Source: Drosophila persimilis (taxonomy: Eukaryota; Arthropoda; Insecta; Diptera; Drosophilidae). From it: DNA of 64,000 nucleotides. A program made the position numbers and the translations under genes. Shown here piece by piece: positions 11,791-23,875 of the stretch; positions within the stretch are counted from its first letter, which is position 1; each line of letters begins with the position of its first letter. The notes under the pieces are model-generated. The model worked only from the letters and a program-made list of their open reading frames with translations, made no database searches and was not told where the DNA came from. The stretch is taken from assembly GCF_003286085.1 (NCBI RefSeq), contig NW_020825298.1, forward strand, positions 10,044,001 through 10,108,000, written 5' to 3'.

Positions 11791-14700
11791 TCAAAGCAGT
11801 TGATCGGTGACCAGCACAACGCTCTGCTCCTGCGCAATAGCCGCCAGCTCTTTGAGCCACTCATCCAGGAGGACAGCGCACAGAGCCACGTCTCTGGTGC
11901 GCTCCGTGCCGCTTGTGCTGGCGATAATACCCATGGAGGCTACCGAATCAAGAGAAGCTGGCTCTGAGTTGAAGCTGCCTGTCTGTGGGCCACCATCGAG
12001 TCCGTGTAATGTGCTCGACGAATACGTTGTGGTGTTCGAGTGGCCGGAGAGAGTTTGCGTCGATCCCCCAATGCTGATGTTGCTGTTGCTGCTGTTTCCA
12101 TTAGCTGTCGTCGCTGTGCCTGTTGATCGTGCTGCTGCTGCTCCCGACTGCGGGTTGGTGCTCAGGCTGGTCTCACAGGTGCCAGTGCCAGTGCTAGAGA
12201 ACGGCTGCGATTGACCAGAGCCAGAGTTGTTGTTCCCCACCAACGTTGAGGCAGCTCCTAAAAGAACAGTATCAGGATTAGGAAGAGTTCATGGCGATGC
12301 TGAGACCTTTGGTAGGTTAATTTCAACAACAAATACAACGGCAACCAACGGCTAAATGGGTTTACACAAATGTTTCTATTTTTCTAAAATTTGTTCATTT
12401 TAGTGGGTTGGAGGGGGTATAGCATTTTATGTACAAAGCTCTACAGGCTACAGGAGAAAATCTACGGAATACATTTTGAACAAGACTATGATAGGATTTG
12501 TTATTGTTTTTGTTTTAGTTTGGGTTACGTTTTAGTTTAAAACTTTAAATACTTTTTATCAAGCGTGAAATATTTACCGGTGAAGAATGCGTAAATTTGT
12601 GATAAGCCAGATGAAGCTAAGATTTGTTTGGATTTTGTTTTTTGATTGTTGTACGAGTATCAATAAAAAAAAGTAAATAAAAGAAATCAATTAATTAACA
12701 ACGACGCCTGCAGGCATTTTACAAGATGTGTGTGAATGGACATGTGTGTGATAAACCAGAGAGAGAGATAGAGAGCCCTGCATGAGTGTCTAAGTGGATT
12801 AAAGTGTTTACGATGTAACCCAGCAACACAAAGAACGAGCCTTTTGCGGAGTATTTGATCCGATTCCGAGAGTTGTCTCGGGTTAAGTCACGCGTTTGAC
12901 TAGTATAGGATATCATTTGCGATCGTTTCGAAGTCCCTTCACGAAAATTTTATGATAGCTTCGATTCACACTCGTTTCTTGGTCCACTGTGTGGGCTCAT
13001 GCAGGGCTCTAATCTGTGTGATGTGAAGTGTGTATGTGTGTGTTTGTGATTATAAAGACCCGAAACCAACTTTCTTCCAACATCCAACGCTGCAGATTTG
13101 TTTTTTGTATAGTTGGTGAGTTCTTGTTTCATTGAAAAGAAAATGTGCAGAAATTATGCAGAAAACACTGCTTGCCTGACTACTCACCGGCAGAGGAGGG
13201 GGGATTAGGTGTGGATCTTCTGCTAAACATGCTGCTGATCGATTTGCTGATGCTCTTCCGTTTGTTATCACTCCGCTTGAACGGATCGTAGGCGCTGGTT
13301 TGTGTGGCCTGCACAGGCGTGGCAGCCGACAGTGTCGCATAGGCGGAACGCTGCTGTCCTTGCTGCTGCTGCTGCTGCTGGGAGAGCGTCGTTTGCGGCT
13401 GCTGATGATGATGCAGGGGAGAGTTCTCGTTACCCTTGCGGGCATTCACCAGACGAAATTCGCGATCAATCAGCGACGAGCGTGCCACATCGATTATCTC
13501 CAAAGAATCCTCGGTCACTGGCAGCTCGGCATCGATTTGTTGCTTTAAAATGCGCAACACCTGATGGAAGGAGGGCGTGTCCGAGGTGATGGCGATGTCA
13601 GAGCGTAGCAGCAGCGAGTGGATCAGCGGCAGTGGATACCAGGCCAGGCGAGTGATCAGCCCAGTCAGGTGTAAATTCACATACAAAGAGTTGCTCGTAA
13701 AGGTTTGCAGTTTTCCCCAGATGGCATTGAGAAAGGGACCTGCAAGAGATCAACAAAATATATATAGTAATTGCGATTGGCATTCCTCTCAATCCTTACC
13801 TAAGCTTACGGTGCCCTGCGCAAACAAATCCTCTGAGAAATCCAAATCTGTAAGCAGCAGCTCGTTGCGATTGGTGTGCGAGATGCGCCAAGCTTCCCCT
13901 CGTCTGCCTGCCGCCGCTCCTCCTCCTCCACCCATTCCACTGCTGATGCTGCTGCTATTGTGCTCGAGATCCGCCTCACTGGCCGTTGTTGTTGTTGTTG
14001 TCACAGTGAGGTCAGTGGCATCGCTTTCTTCGTCGGCCGGCCGCCACTTGAATGATTCATAGCCACTGGACTCGCCAATCGACTGCAGACTATCTAGCTG
14101 TTTCTCTCCCGCCGATTCACTGGCTATGGCGGGTGGGCCACCTCCAAACTCGCTGAAGAACTGTCTGGCCAGCTCCAAGGCGTGCGCATGGACACGTGCT
14201 TGTCCGTGGCGGGGCCATTTCTGATAGCGATAGCTGTTGGCCCACTTGAGGCAATCCCGCTGGCACTGGGCTATCCGCCAGTGAGCCTCGAACAGATATG
14301 CCTGCAGATTGGCATACAAACTGTCGCCGGTGTGGAGGCCATAGTAGTTCCAGTTGGCTCCAATTGTCTTGCTCATGACAGGCGAGGGCAGGCTGGGCCA
14401 TGCCAGTGGCTGAATTGGCTGCTCTCCAGTTGCTCCAGACGGTGGCTGCTGCTCGTGGACGCTCTTCGGCCTGGCCAGGTCACGAGCACGCTTCAGGACA
14501 TCCGGTGAGAGTTCCAGAAAAAAATCGCTGCTGTTCAGATACGGATCGATCTTGTTGATCTTGTGACGGTGCGAGATGGGTACATGCTTCCCCGGCAGCA
14601 TGAATTTGAGCAACAGTTCCAGCATCAGATCCTCGCAGTGGAGGCCCAGCAAGGTGTCGAACAGGGCCATCGTCACCATACAGAGATTGGCATCTGGGGA

Positions 14701-16345
14701 GTTGAGACGCTCGACCAACGAGTCCAGTATCCGTTCGCCATCGAACTTCTCCGTGTCCAGGAGAAATTTGACAAAGGCTCGCAGCAGACCGGGCTCCGTA
14801 ATGGAGCGCAGTATTAGATCCAGATACGACATGGCCGAGATTTGTGAGTCGATGTTCGTCTGAAAATGTTTGCCCTTCAGTGTCTGCGAAAAGGGAGGCG
14901 CAAAAAGTTGTTTCGAGATTTCGAGGTGTGTGTTTGTTTGTGTGTGTATTTAAGATAAGGCACAACAAAAAAAATAGAAAACACACAAAAGAAATTGCAA
15001 GATCAAGCAGCATTCTTTCGTCCTTCAGACAGACAGAAAGAAGAGCACATGAAAAAGCATCGAAATGATAGAAAAACAGAACAGAGAACAGGACACAAAA
15101 TGATACGCTTGCAACCAACACCACAGAAATGCATCGAAGACAAGTTTTGCACGTAAAAGGAGACAAGAGACGTGACGCGAGTCTCACCTGTAGTACGGCT
15201 GGCCCCAGCACGGGCACAATGAATCCCTGGTACATAAAGTCCAGCAGCTGTTGCTTGATCATCTCGTGGGCCACCTGCACCACAGCATTGCAAAACTCAA
15301 GGGCATTCATGAACAATGTGAGCTCTGGTATCTCCGTCACATCATCCGGCGTGATACGATGCCAGTCGATTGAACTGATCTCAATGCTGTTGGGCAGCCG
15401 CGAGTAGAGTCCACCCAGTCCGGTCACCAGCAGCGGACAGATGGATGAGTATTGTGCTATGTAGGTGCCAATGTTGGAGTTCTTCTGCGAGAGGGCCATG
15501 CAAAGGAGCAGAGCATCGCGTGCCTGATGGCCGAGACTTCCCTCCCGATGCACATACGGGATGAGCAGCGAAAAAATTATGAAACTAAAGGCGGTTCAAG
15601 TTGAATTACTGAATTTCGAATGCTATTGCTCTACTACTCACTTGGTCGTAGTTCCACTTTTGGGGGGCGGCACGTTGCCATTTTGTATCTGTTCCTGGAC
15701 TTGCGTCTGTGCGGAAAAGAAGAACAGATCCAGCAGATGGACATTCTGCATGAGTACGACGCACAGCTGGTTCAACAAGATGACCAGTCGCTTCTCCAGA
15801 TCGGGCGGGAAGATCTCACCCTGACTGGAGGCCAGTATCTTGAGCAGTGGTCTCAGGAAGGGCTCATGGCAGAGCAGCTGATGCCGTGAGTGGCTCACGA
15901 GCAGCTCGTACAGCTTCAGCTGCTCCAGCCTCACCGCATTTGCATAGCGGCCCGTTGTACAGGCCCATTCGTACAGCTTATCCAACAGGTTCTCACTGAG
16001 CAGGTACTCCAGGCAGGGGGCTGCCGGCGCAGCACTTGCGTCCGTAGAGGGTAAAGACACTTTGTTGCAATGATGCAGCTCCACCAGCAGCAGCGTGACC
16101 ATATAGTCGAGATGCGAGACCACCCCCAATACATCGTCATGGGTGGGCGGGGCATAGTGCTGTATGATGTCGTAGGCCTGCTGCCAATGCTTGCAGAAAC
16201 TGTCGTAGCAGGCGCGCGGATCGCAGTCGGTGGCTGCATCTATGGGTCTCTGGCGGAGGCTGCCCGTAGAAGAGTGTCCTGTTGAGACCCCGCCACCGCC
16301 CCCGTTGCCGCTCTGACGCAGCGGACTAGACCGCAGCCAGCTCAT
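11791..16345 (-). CDS. FHIP: FTS and Hook-interacting protein homolog (FHIP)
   Basis: Five coding exons, 16345-15642, 15584-15188, 14859-13800, 13739-13188 and 12257-11791, join in frame to 1059 residues. FHIP is the scaffold of the FTS-Hook-FHIP complex, which couples early endosomes and other cargo to Hook and so to dynein-dynactin. The conserved FHIP/RAI16-type helical domain covers roughly residues 45-500, from FCKHWQQAYDIIQ through NALEFCNAVVQVAHEMIKQQ to MLPGKHVPISHRHKINKIDP. After a variable Ser/Thr/Glu-rich region, a second conserved part starts at about 720 (FLNAIWGKL, LITRLAWYPLP). Then come a poly-Gln run, SKSISSMFSRRS and a Ser/Thr/Gly-rich tail ending in a short helix (LLDEWLKELAAIAQEQS). 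The start MSWLRSSPLRQS matches the fly protein as I recall it. Introns are 57, 328, 60 and 930 bases. No broken exon seen. Confidence 0.95.
12258..13187 (-). other. Intron 4 of FHIP
   Basis: A 930-base intron between the penultimate and last coding exons, much longer than two of the gene's other introns. It separates the MFSRRSTPNPPSSA segment from the Ser-rich tail. No nested gene is evident; it holds TG-rich runs near 12725-12750 and 13015-13050. Confidence 0.7.
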
Positions 16346-16350
16346 TTCGG

Positions 16351-17080
16351 TCTATGTACAGCGCAGAGATTGTTGGTTTGGTTTCTTTTTCAGCGTCGTC
16401 TTTTACTGATAACTGCCTCGTCTGTGTGTGCGCATTAATTTGGCATGTATTTGTAACTATATTATCGCAGTTTTGTGCTTTTGTCCGGGTAGGGTATGTT
16501 TGTGTGAGTATTCTCGTAAATAATTAAAAGCTGAAAAAATACATAAAGTTAACGAATATCCGCCTCATCAATGACTGTGACGTGCATCGCCCCACTAGCA
16601 AAAAGAACAACAAGTGCACGCCTATGACATAGTTATGGCATGTGTGTATGCATGCATGTATGTGTGTCTGTGTACGTATTTGGACAGGCAATCCCCTCAT
16701 ATTGTTGTTAGTGCTGTGCTGCTGCTCACTCACCTGATGAATTGGTATTTGTTCGTTGTTGGCGTCGTCGTCGTCGTCATCGTCTTGGTTGCTGCCTACT
16801 GCTCATCGCGTTTCTGTTTCTTTGCTGCATTTCTCTATTTTCTGCGCGCCACTACATTGACAACATTTGCAGAGCTTTTTTTGGCACCTTGGGCAATTAC
16901 AATTAAGTTTTTTTTTTGTACAACACGACGGCAGCAGCGCGTAATCGAATGCGCCTCCGTCCTTGTCTGCCACTTGCTGGCGAAAAAACGTGCAGTGTTC
17001 TACCACTTTTCCAGTTACAACCATATGGTTAAGTCCGCATTTTAACTGTTTTTAGGGGGTTTTTCGTGCAAATTTGCGTA
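16351..17080 (-). other. FHIP: FHIP 5' UTR exon and 5' UTR intron
   Basis: Upstream of the start codon a 3' splice site (GTACATAG|ACCGAAATG) lies at 16351/16352. A strong minus-strand donor (TTCATCAG|GTGAGTGAG) ends an upstream exon at 16734. That exon runs back to about 17080, just downstream of the promoter motif at 17117. The exon contains a 73-codon open frame (about 16803-17024) rich in Cys and Lys, probably an upstream ORF or chance. Confidence 0.6.
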
Positions 17081-17116
17081 AATATTTACAAAATGTATCT
17101 GCACGGAAATAGAAAC

Positions 17117-17128
17117 AGTGTGACCGCG
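17117..17128 (-). promoter_or_regulatory. Motif 1 core promoter element of FHIP
   Basis: On the minus strand this reads GCGGTCACACTG, matching the fly Motif 1 consensus bound by M1BP. It lies about 40-60 bases upstream of the expected start of the FHIP 5' UTR exon. GGTATATTTT-like elements (Motif 6) follow upstream of it on the same strand, the usual pairing in housekeeping promoters. Confidence 0.6.
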
Positions 17129-17130
17129 AC

Positions 17131-17377
17131 TTATCGACAAAATATACCGTCCAACCCTCAGAAATATACCGAAACATACCGTCTCATTTTAAAAATATAC
17201 CGTAAATATACTAACGAATTCAAGTTCCATTTTACATATTCCTCGTTATTGATCTTCCGTCGAATATTATCAGCTATATAGAATATTTAGACATGCCCAC
17301 ATAATTTTATCCGATTAATTAATCTATTTTCTATTTGATTGGCTTAATTTTAACACTTGCTTTTATTGGATTTCTAT
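17131..17377 (+). repeat. Dispersed repeat, copy 1
   Basis: By eye this aligns over its length with 47211-47436. Shared blocks include CCCTCAGAAATATACCG, ACGAATTCAAGTTCCATT, CTATATAGAA, ATTTTATCCGATTAA and TTGCTTTTATTGGATTTCTA, in the same order and orientation, with small insertions and deletions between them. It lies immediately upstream of FHIP. The repeat family is not one I can name. Confidence 0.8.
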
Positions 17378-17499
17378 ATAACGTTAAAATTTTATAAAAT
17401 ATATACCGATATACCGTAAATATACCGACGGTTCAATTTTGACCTCCAAAAATACCCAAAAGTATTAAAAATACCGTAAACGGTCACCCTGTTTCTGTA

Positions 17500-17937
17500 T
17501 GCTGGTATCGATGCCAGGGAAGAAACGGTGCTGTTACTTCGATACTTTTGAAAATTGTCGCCAAGTATGATTTTCTTTAGTTATTTATTATAGATATTAG
17601 TTAGACATACACTTTCTTTAGCATAAATGTTACAAAGGTCAATTTTATAAACGCAATATTACAAAAATAACAAAGATTACATCTGTCGGACATCAGGTAA
17701 ATAGTTGATAAAATTGATTTATAAAGCTCGAAAATATGTATGTTCATTTTCCCAGCTGATAGTATGTACGTTAATATGTTGCTCAGATGATAGAGAACTT
17801 TTTACTTAGATAATACCATTAACCAAGTGATCGTTGCACATAATAAAAATTCTTTAGATAATTCTTCTAACAACAAAAACATATCTAAATCAATTGATTC
17901 TAAAATGTTTATAGTATAATTGTGTGTGTGTGGGTGT
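17500..17937 (-). other. PAPLA1 3' UTR and intergenic spacer
   Basis: About 440 bases between the PAPLA1 stop and the FHIP promoter element; the two genes are in tandem on the minus strand. A minus-strand AATAAA (plus TTTATT at 17584-17589) would give a 3' UTR of about 340 bases. Past the stop codon is a short GT run at 17921-17935. Confidence 0.5.
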
Positions 17938-20900
17938 TCACATCGGCAACAGCGACTGATTACTGTCAAATGAGCCTGGCCTCTCGATGGTCATGGACTG
18001 CTGGGGCACCTGGCTGTCGGTGCTGATCCCGAGGCTGGCATAGATTTCCTTCATCACAAACAGGATTGTGTCTTCAGAGCCCCTGTGGTTCAAAATTGAT
18101 TGATTTGGTTAGAGTGTGCTGTAAAGACTGGCGTGGAGAGTAGAAGACACTCACCAGTAGCAGACATGACTGCTCAAGGCAAAGATGTACTCATTGATAA
18201 ACTCCAGCGGTGCCTCTTGCAGCACATAGTCGACGCGCTTCGAATCGTTCAGTTTGCCTAGCGGAAAGTCCAGTTCTACAAACTCTGGATCTGAGGCCGT
18301 TGTCGAGTTGGAATATGTGCGATTTCTTGTCTTTGTGGATGTGCTGGCCACAGAAATATCCTCTTGATCATCGTTTTCTTTCTGGAACTGCGACGAAGTC
18401 TAAAAGAGGAACACATGTTTCTGTATTTCTCCATCTGTATCTAATGAATCTTGTACTAACCTGATTCAAGACCTGCTTTTCGAGCGTCTCTTCTGCCTCC
18501 TTTTTAACTTTGGTCACCGTGGCCAAGAAGTTCACACTGTCCAGGGTGGTCTTGAATGTGTCCATGAATCTCTGCTTGATATCTGCCCCCACACGCGTCA
18601 TAGTCTCCCTCAGCTCCAGATGCATGCGCTTGCGTCCCTTGTGATGGGGTATGAGAACAGGACGTATACCATTCATATCCGCATTGACGAGAGCCTCAAT
18701 CCGATAGGCCACCGGATCGAAGGGATGGAATATATTGTAGAAACCCGGACATGTGGGCAGGTGAAAGTCCAGGCCAAGCTGATCGATGCCCCGAATGGTC
18801 ACAAACATGCCGATGGGCGAGCCCAGGGCAAAGAACTTCTTCGGGTGGAAGATGAGCTGTGTGTAGTTGATGACCGGCTGTCCAGTGCCGGCCGGACCCA
18901 TGGTGTAGCTGACCTGCTTCGGCAGCAGATCGCCGGAGGGCAGTTGCACTTTCTTGTAGTTGTTTTCGTTCTTCTGCGGCAACTGGTCTGGGTTCTCCTT
19001 ATTCTCCTCTTCGCTCTCTTTGAGTGGCTCCTGATGGCACAGCAGATCGAACAGGATGAGTGACCCCAGACTGTGACCGGCCAATGAGACGCCGCCGTTG
19101 AATTCCGGATGCCTGAATCTGTACTTCAGATAGACCTCATTGAGAGCATCGGCCACCGTGTTCATAATCTTCTGACAGTACTTGGGGCTGGTGTAGAAGA
19201 GTACGTCCAGCAGAGTGTCGTTCGTAAAGTTACGTAGCCGTGGTATCGACTCTAGGGTGATAGATTTTAGCTTCTCATCGATGCCCTCCTCCTCGGAGTG
19301 TAGATGGCCATGCCAGGAGATGGGCAACACTTCGACGCGACCCACCAGGCCCATATCTGTGGAGTTCTTGTAGTGCGACTGAACCAGCTGCTGGGCAATG
19401 TCTCTGAAATCATCCACTGTCAAGGAAGCGTCAAGCGATTAGCTTGGTTTTTTTGTTGGGAATATAAATATATTTTTCAACCTACCCACTTCCTCCACTG
19501 AGCGCATTTTCAGATCACAGGCCGAACCAATGCCATGGACCATAAACAACAGATGATCCACGCGCTGGGACTCGCCCTGCTTGATGACAAAGTCATCCAG
19601 ATCCCTCTTGACCACCCGCGGACGCATGGAGCTCTGTGCGCTGGCCCCCCACGAATCCGAATTCTGTTGTGGCAGGAAATGCACGATGACTGTGGGCCCA
19701 TGGAAGACCACCTGTTCACCGTTGGCCAGCATGATCTTCTGATGCCATTCGCCAGTCTCTGCCGAACGTTTGTACTCGTCTTCCAGCAGTGCGGCCGTGT
19801 CCTCAGAATAGGGCACATACTTGGAGTCTACGCCTTTGTAGAACCAGGAGCAGCGGCGCACCTCAATGCCCTTGCCCTCCCAGTAGACGGGGGTTTTGGT
19901 GCGTTCCTTGATGCTGACATCATAGCGGCCACCCTCGACGGGCACAATCAGTGTGGAATCTTCTGGAGGGGGAGAATTCCAAGATTAATTTCTAGAGCTA
20001 GTGCAGAAGAATATTTTAGAGGTCTTACCATTGTGGAGGCTGGTCTCAAGCAGCGCTGAATCATAGTGACTGAATGGTGTCCAAATATGTTTCGCGTCCA
20101 CTCTACGTTTGTAGAACCAATGGACCACAGCAGGCGTATAAACCTAGAAAATGGAAGGGATTAATTTGATTTCATTCTTTCTTTCTGTCCCAAACACTTA
20201 CTATAGAAACAGGGGGCGTGCCTGCCTTGTCGCTTGTCGTTGCATTTGTGGCCATTCTGAGCTCTTTCAAGATCTCCTCCGGCAATTCCGCTTGATGCAA
20301 CTGCAGTAGATCCTCGCCCGTTTGACGCTCGACTGTTGGATTGGTTGCCGGAGCTGTTGCTGGAACTGTGGCTGCTGCTGGTGCCAGTGTCGAAAACTCT
20401 GAGCAGGCAGACGAGGAGGGGGGCTCCACCAAATTGGAGATGGGTGTCTGGGAGCGTGCCTGTATCTGTTTGACGGGCAGACCGCTGTGCACTATATCGT
20501 ATTTGAGTTCGCCCGGTGCCGCTGGCTGGTCCTGCAGTGGCGGGTTGTTGAAGAAGTTCTGTATGCGTTGATCCTCGTTAGCGTTTGTCGGGGCCTGTGG
20601 CTGTGGCACTTGATCAAAGAAATGGGAGGGGTCACAGTTACTAACTGGAGCAGCAAGTGGCACTGCTGCTGCTGTGGTTGTGGCTGGGGGTGGGGCTGGG
20701 GCTTCTGTCACAGTGGGGCCACCAAAATAGCCGGAGAATGTATTGACACTTGAATTTTGTTGATAGGAATTCTCATTTGAATTTCCAATGTAGTTGTGGC
20801 TTTGCGCTTGCTGGGATTGGCTTAGAAATTGATCAAAGCCCAGTCCTGGTGCAATACCAGATTCTGCTGCTGCCGGCGGTGGCTCCTGTGCCAAAGGGGG

Positions 20901-23875
20901 CGGCGCTATGCCCCGCTGCTGTGGCAGTTCTGGAAACAGGCTGCTGCCTGGTGCGGCAAAAAAGTTGAAATCCTCTGGGGCAGCAGTCGCTGTCTGCGAA
21001 AAGAAGCTCTGAAGCGGCGATGGTGCAAGTGGTGGGTGGGCTAGGGCTAGTGCTTCGGTAACTCCTCCAAATTCTGCTGGAGGAGCGGCGGCGGCCACCT
21101 CTGGCTCTGGCTCTGCCTCTGGTTGTTGTGGCGCAACAAATCCAACAGGCGGTGGCAGTAAATCTTGTGCCGGTGGTGTCTGCAGCACTTGCGAGGGCGT
21201 GGTCACCGTCTGTCCGAATGGGCTGTAAGCCGTTTCGGTATTTGCAGATGCAGGGACAGCTTCAGCCTTGGCAGATCCAAAGAAATCGCTTGCTGAAGCA
21301 TCGACTGCCTCCGTGGATGGTGGTTGAACAGCTTCGAATAATGGTGCACTCGGTTGATGCTCCGATGCAGCAAAGAGAACGCTAGATGAAGCGTTATATG
21401 TGGCTGTTTCTGGTGGATAGAGCGGTACTCCCTGACTCTGATCTGCTGCCGATGTTGGCACTGGCACAAATAATGGGCTCTCAGCGGCAGGAATGTCCTC
21501 TGCGACTGCTGTCGGTGGATACAAGGGATGTCCTTCTGGAGGTGCCTCAACTGCTGCCGGGACAAACAGTGGAATCTCTTGGGCTGTTGAAGGTGCGAGA
21601 TCTGGCTGCGGTGCAAAGAAAGATATTCCTTGTGTTTCGATTGGTTTTAATTCGATTGGTGCTGCTGCTGTTTCCTGGACGGGTGGTGGCGTGAAGAGAG
21701 CAATGTCCGATGTCGGAGGTGCTTCAAAGAAGGATATTCCTTGGCTGGATGGTGCAGTTTCCTGGCTGGTGGGTACTGGAGGTCTGTCCCCCGTTTGTGG
21801 AATGAAGAATGGCGTTGCCTGGGGTCCTGGCTGTGGAGCGGGGAAGGGACTTCCCTGATTTGTCGATGCAAAGGCAGCTGGAGGAGCCGGTCCTTGATCT
21901 ATGGTCTGTCCTGCCACTGGTGCAGAAGGAGGTGCAAATAGTGCAACGGCTGAGTTATCTTCGCTCTCCTGCTGACCAACTGGTGGGTTGCCAGCTAATG
22001 GATTAAATACTCCTGAAGCTCCAGTTCCAAATGGATTGAAGACGGCAGCTGGGGCAGCTGCTGTTGTGGCAAAGGGAGGGCCGAAAGCAGACGCTGTGGC
22101 AGTTTCCTGTGCCGTCAATGGACTCTTGTAGAGACGTGTGCCCTTCTGGAGGCGATACGATGCCTGTCCAGCGGCAGGTGGTGGTCCAGCGACAGTTGCT
22201 GCTGATCCTAAAGGTGGTCCTGCCAATGGAGGTGCTGTCCCCAGAGGTGGTCCTGCCAGTGGAGTTGCGTTGGATGGTGGCCCTGCTCCTGCGGGTGCAA
22301 AGAATCCTCCTACTGGTGGAGGAGCTGCTGCTGTTACTGTGGCAACAGGTGGAACAGGTGGTGCTGTGGCCGCAGGTGGAACTGCTGCTGGCGTAAAGAA
22401 TCCTCCAACTGTGGAAGTGGGAGGAATACCAGATGTTGCTGGATTAGGATCAAAGAATCCTCCAATTGGCGGAGGAGCTGCTGTCGTGGATGTAGTCACA
22501 GATGACACTACTCCTGGGTTTGCAGTAAATCCTCCTGCAAGTGCAGATGTTGGGGGAATAGCTGCCGCTGCCGGTGGTGGTGCTTCAGCAATAGGATTGA
22601 TCTCAATCGGTGCCGAAACGGGCGTATAGAATCCTCCAACTGTGGGAGGACCTGCTGACACACCTGGTGTAAAGAATCCTCCAACTGGTGGTGCTCCCGA
22701 GATGGGATTGATATCAGTTGCTGGCGGATTAGCAGGTGGTATTGCCCCAAAGAATCCTCCAACTGTGGAAGGAGCCGCGACTGAAGTGGGAGCAGCCGCT
22801 GTCGCTACCGGATTGGCTGGCTGTGGAAAGAACCCACCTACTGGTGGTTGAGGAATTGCTGTCGCCGCCTCAGGAACTGCGGCAGGCACAAAGTAGCTTC
22901 CCGCTGGCGGTGCCGCCGCTGGTGGGCCACCGAAATAGTTGCTCGGATTTGCTGGAGCGACTGTGTTGATGTCAAAGTAGCCCCCGCCAGATGGTGGAGG
23001 ATTACTAGAGGACTGCTCGCTGCTCCTGCCTGTGGCGGACTGTACAAGTCCGGAGATGTTTTGCAGCACGCCAGTGGGCACAAGATTGGACAGAGAAAAT
23101 AGGCCTCCGCCGGATTTGCGCTCCTCTGTGGGACCCGCTGCTGCTGCTGCTGGGGGAGCTCCTTGAATCTCAAAAGGAGATGCCGATGGTATCTCAAATG
23201 GAGCTGCCTGTTGGGCTGGATATGGTGGCGTCTGGAAGGGCAAACCTGCCTGTGGGGCCTGTGGAATCTGCGGACCCTGTGCCGACTGCTCGGTGAAGCC
23301 AGGTATCGGTGCGTATAGCTTCTTTCTGGCGGTGAATCGATAGGTGTTGGGATTTCCCGATGCGGTGGGTGGTGGTGCACTGGCGATGCCTACGTTCGGT
23401 GCTGGCACCTCCGTGGGGGCATAGAACTTGGGTGGTTCTGGGGCAGCAACAATCTCATTCGCTGCCGCCGGTGGTGCCGCGTAGAATGGTGGTGGTGGTG
23501 CTGCAGCTACTGGCGGTGGGGCGTAGTGTCCCGCCTGCTGTATGTACGTGGGCTGGATGTCCAATTTAGGCTCTTCCGATTCCTTTGTGCCCGCGTAGAT
23601 TCTCTTGGAGAAGGTGGAAAACACATTGGAGGCCACCGAGGGCAATGCTGTGAAGGATGAGGCCGCCTGGCTCAACAACGAATCGTTTCCAGCGCCCGGT
23701 GGAGGTTCTAGCAAGGGATTGGCATTACCATCGCCTGTGCCACGCAGATACGCAGTCGACGATCCACCACTGACTCCACTCGAGTCCTCACTGCTCGTAT
23801 TCAAGTTGATCTCGTCGAGGGCTTCGCTGTCATCGATGCTCGACGGCTGTCCCACGGTCACCAAAGTTTTTGGCT
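17938..23875 (-). CDS. PAPLA1: DDHD-domain phosphatidic acid phospholipase A1 (start exon not found)
   Basis: Six coding exons, 23875-20202, 20143-20029, 19962-19486, 19416-18461, 18399-18155 and 18082-17938, stay in frame for 1870 complete residues. The family (DDHD1, DDHD2, Sec23IP) comprises intracellular phospholipases A1 of the early secretory pathway. The first 1220 residues are Pro/Ala/Gln-rich with repeated GGFF motifs. Then come a WWE-like region ([20 protein letters not shown], then [14 protein letters not shown]), the lipase core with [10 protein letters not shown] and the nucleophile elbow GHSLGS at about 19062-19080, and a DDHD domain ([49 protein letters not shown]). The first exon here begins with two bases of a codon, and an in-frame stop precedes it, so at least one upstream exon carrying the ATG is missing. 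I could not place it. Confidence 0.93.
22270..22850 (-). repeat. PAPLA1: In-frame GGFF repeat array in PAPLA1
   Basis: Eight successive copies of a [PSTL]-[VIA]-GGF-[FYT] motif, each followed by a Pro/Ala-rich spacer of about 15-35 residues (for example [40 protein letters not shown]). In the plus strand they appear as recurring AAGAATCCTCC-like sequence. The array lies in the disordered N-terminus, where mammalian Sec23IP has its Sec23-binding Pro-rich region. Confidence 0.75.

Larger units (their letters stand above)
17109..17498. repeat. Inverted-repeat-bounded element at the FHIP promoter
   Basis: The left end 17109-17126 (ATAGAAACAGTGTGACCG) and the right end 17481-17498 (CGGTCACCCTGTTTCTGT) are inverted repeats matching at 16 of 18 positions. 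Inside are many copies of AAATATACCG or close variants at 17140-17215 and 17398-17478, and a segment (17131-17377) shared with 47211-47436. This looks like a short non-autonomous element that carries core promoter motifs, or a promoter region that has expanded. No target-site duplication is obvious. Confidence 0.55.

Noticed and set aside
14480..15553. 357-codon minus-strand open frame
   Set aside because: Its first part is FHIP exon 2. The middle is read-through of the 328-base intron, and the end is exon 3 in the wrong frame.
20341..23569. Many plus-strand frames opposite PAPLA1
   Set aside because: Antisense shadows of the long Pro/Ala/Gly-rich exon, low-complexity and without splice or start context.
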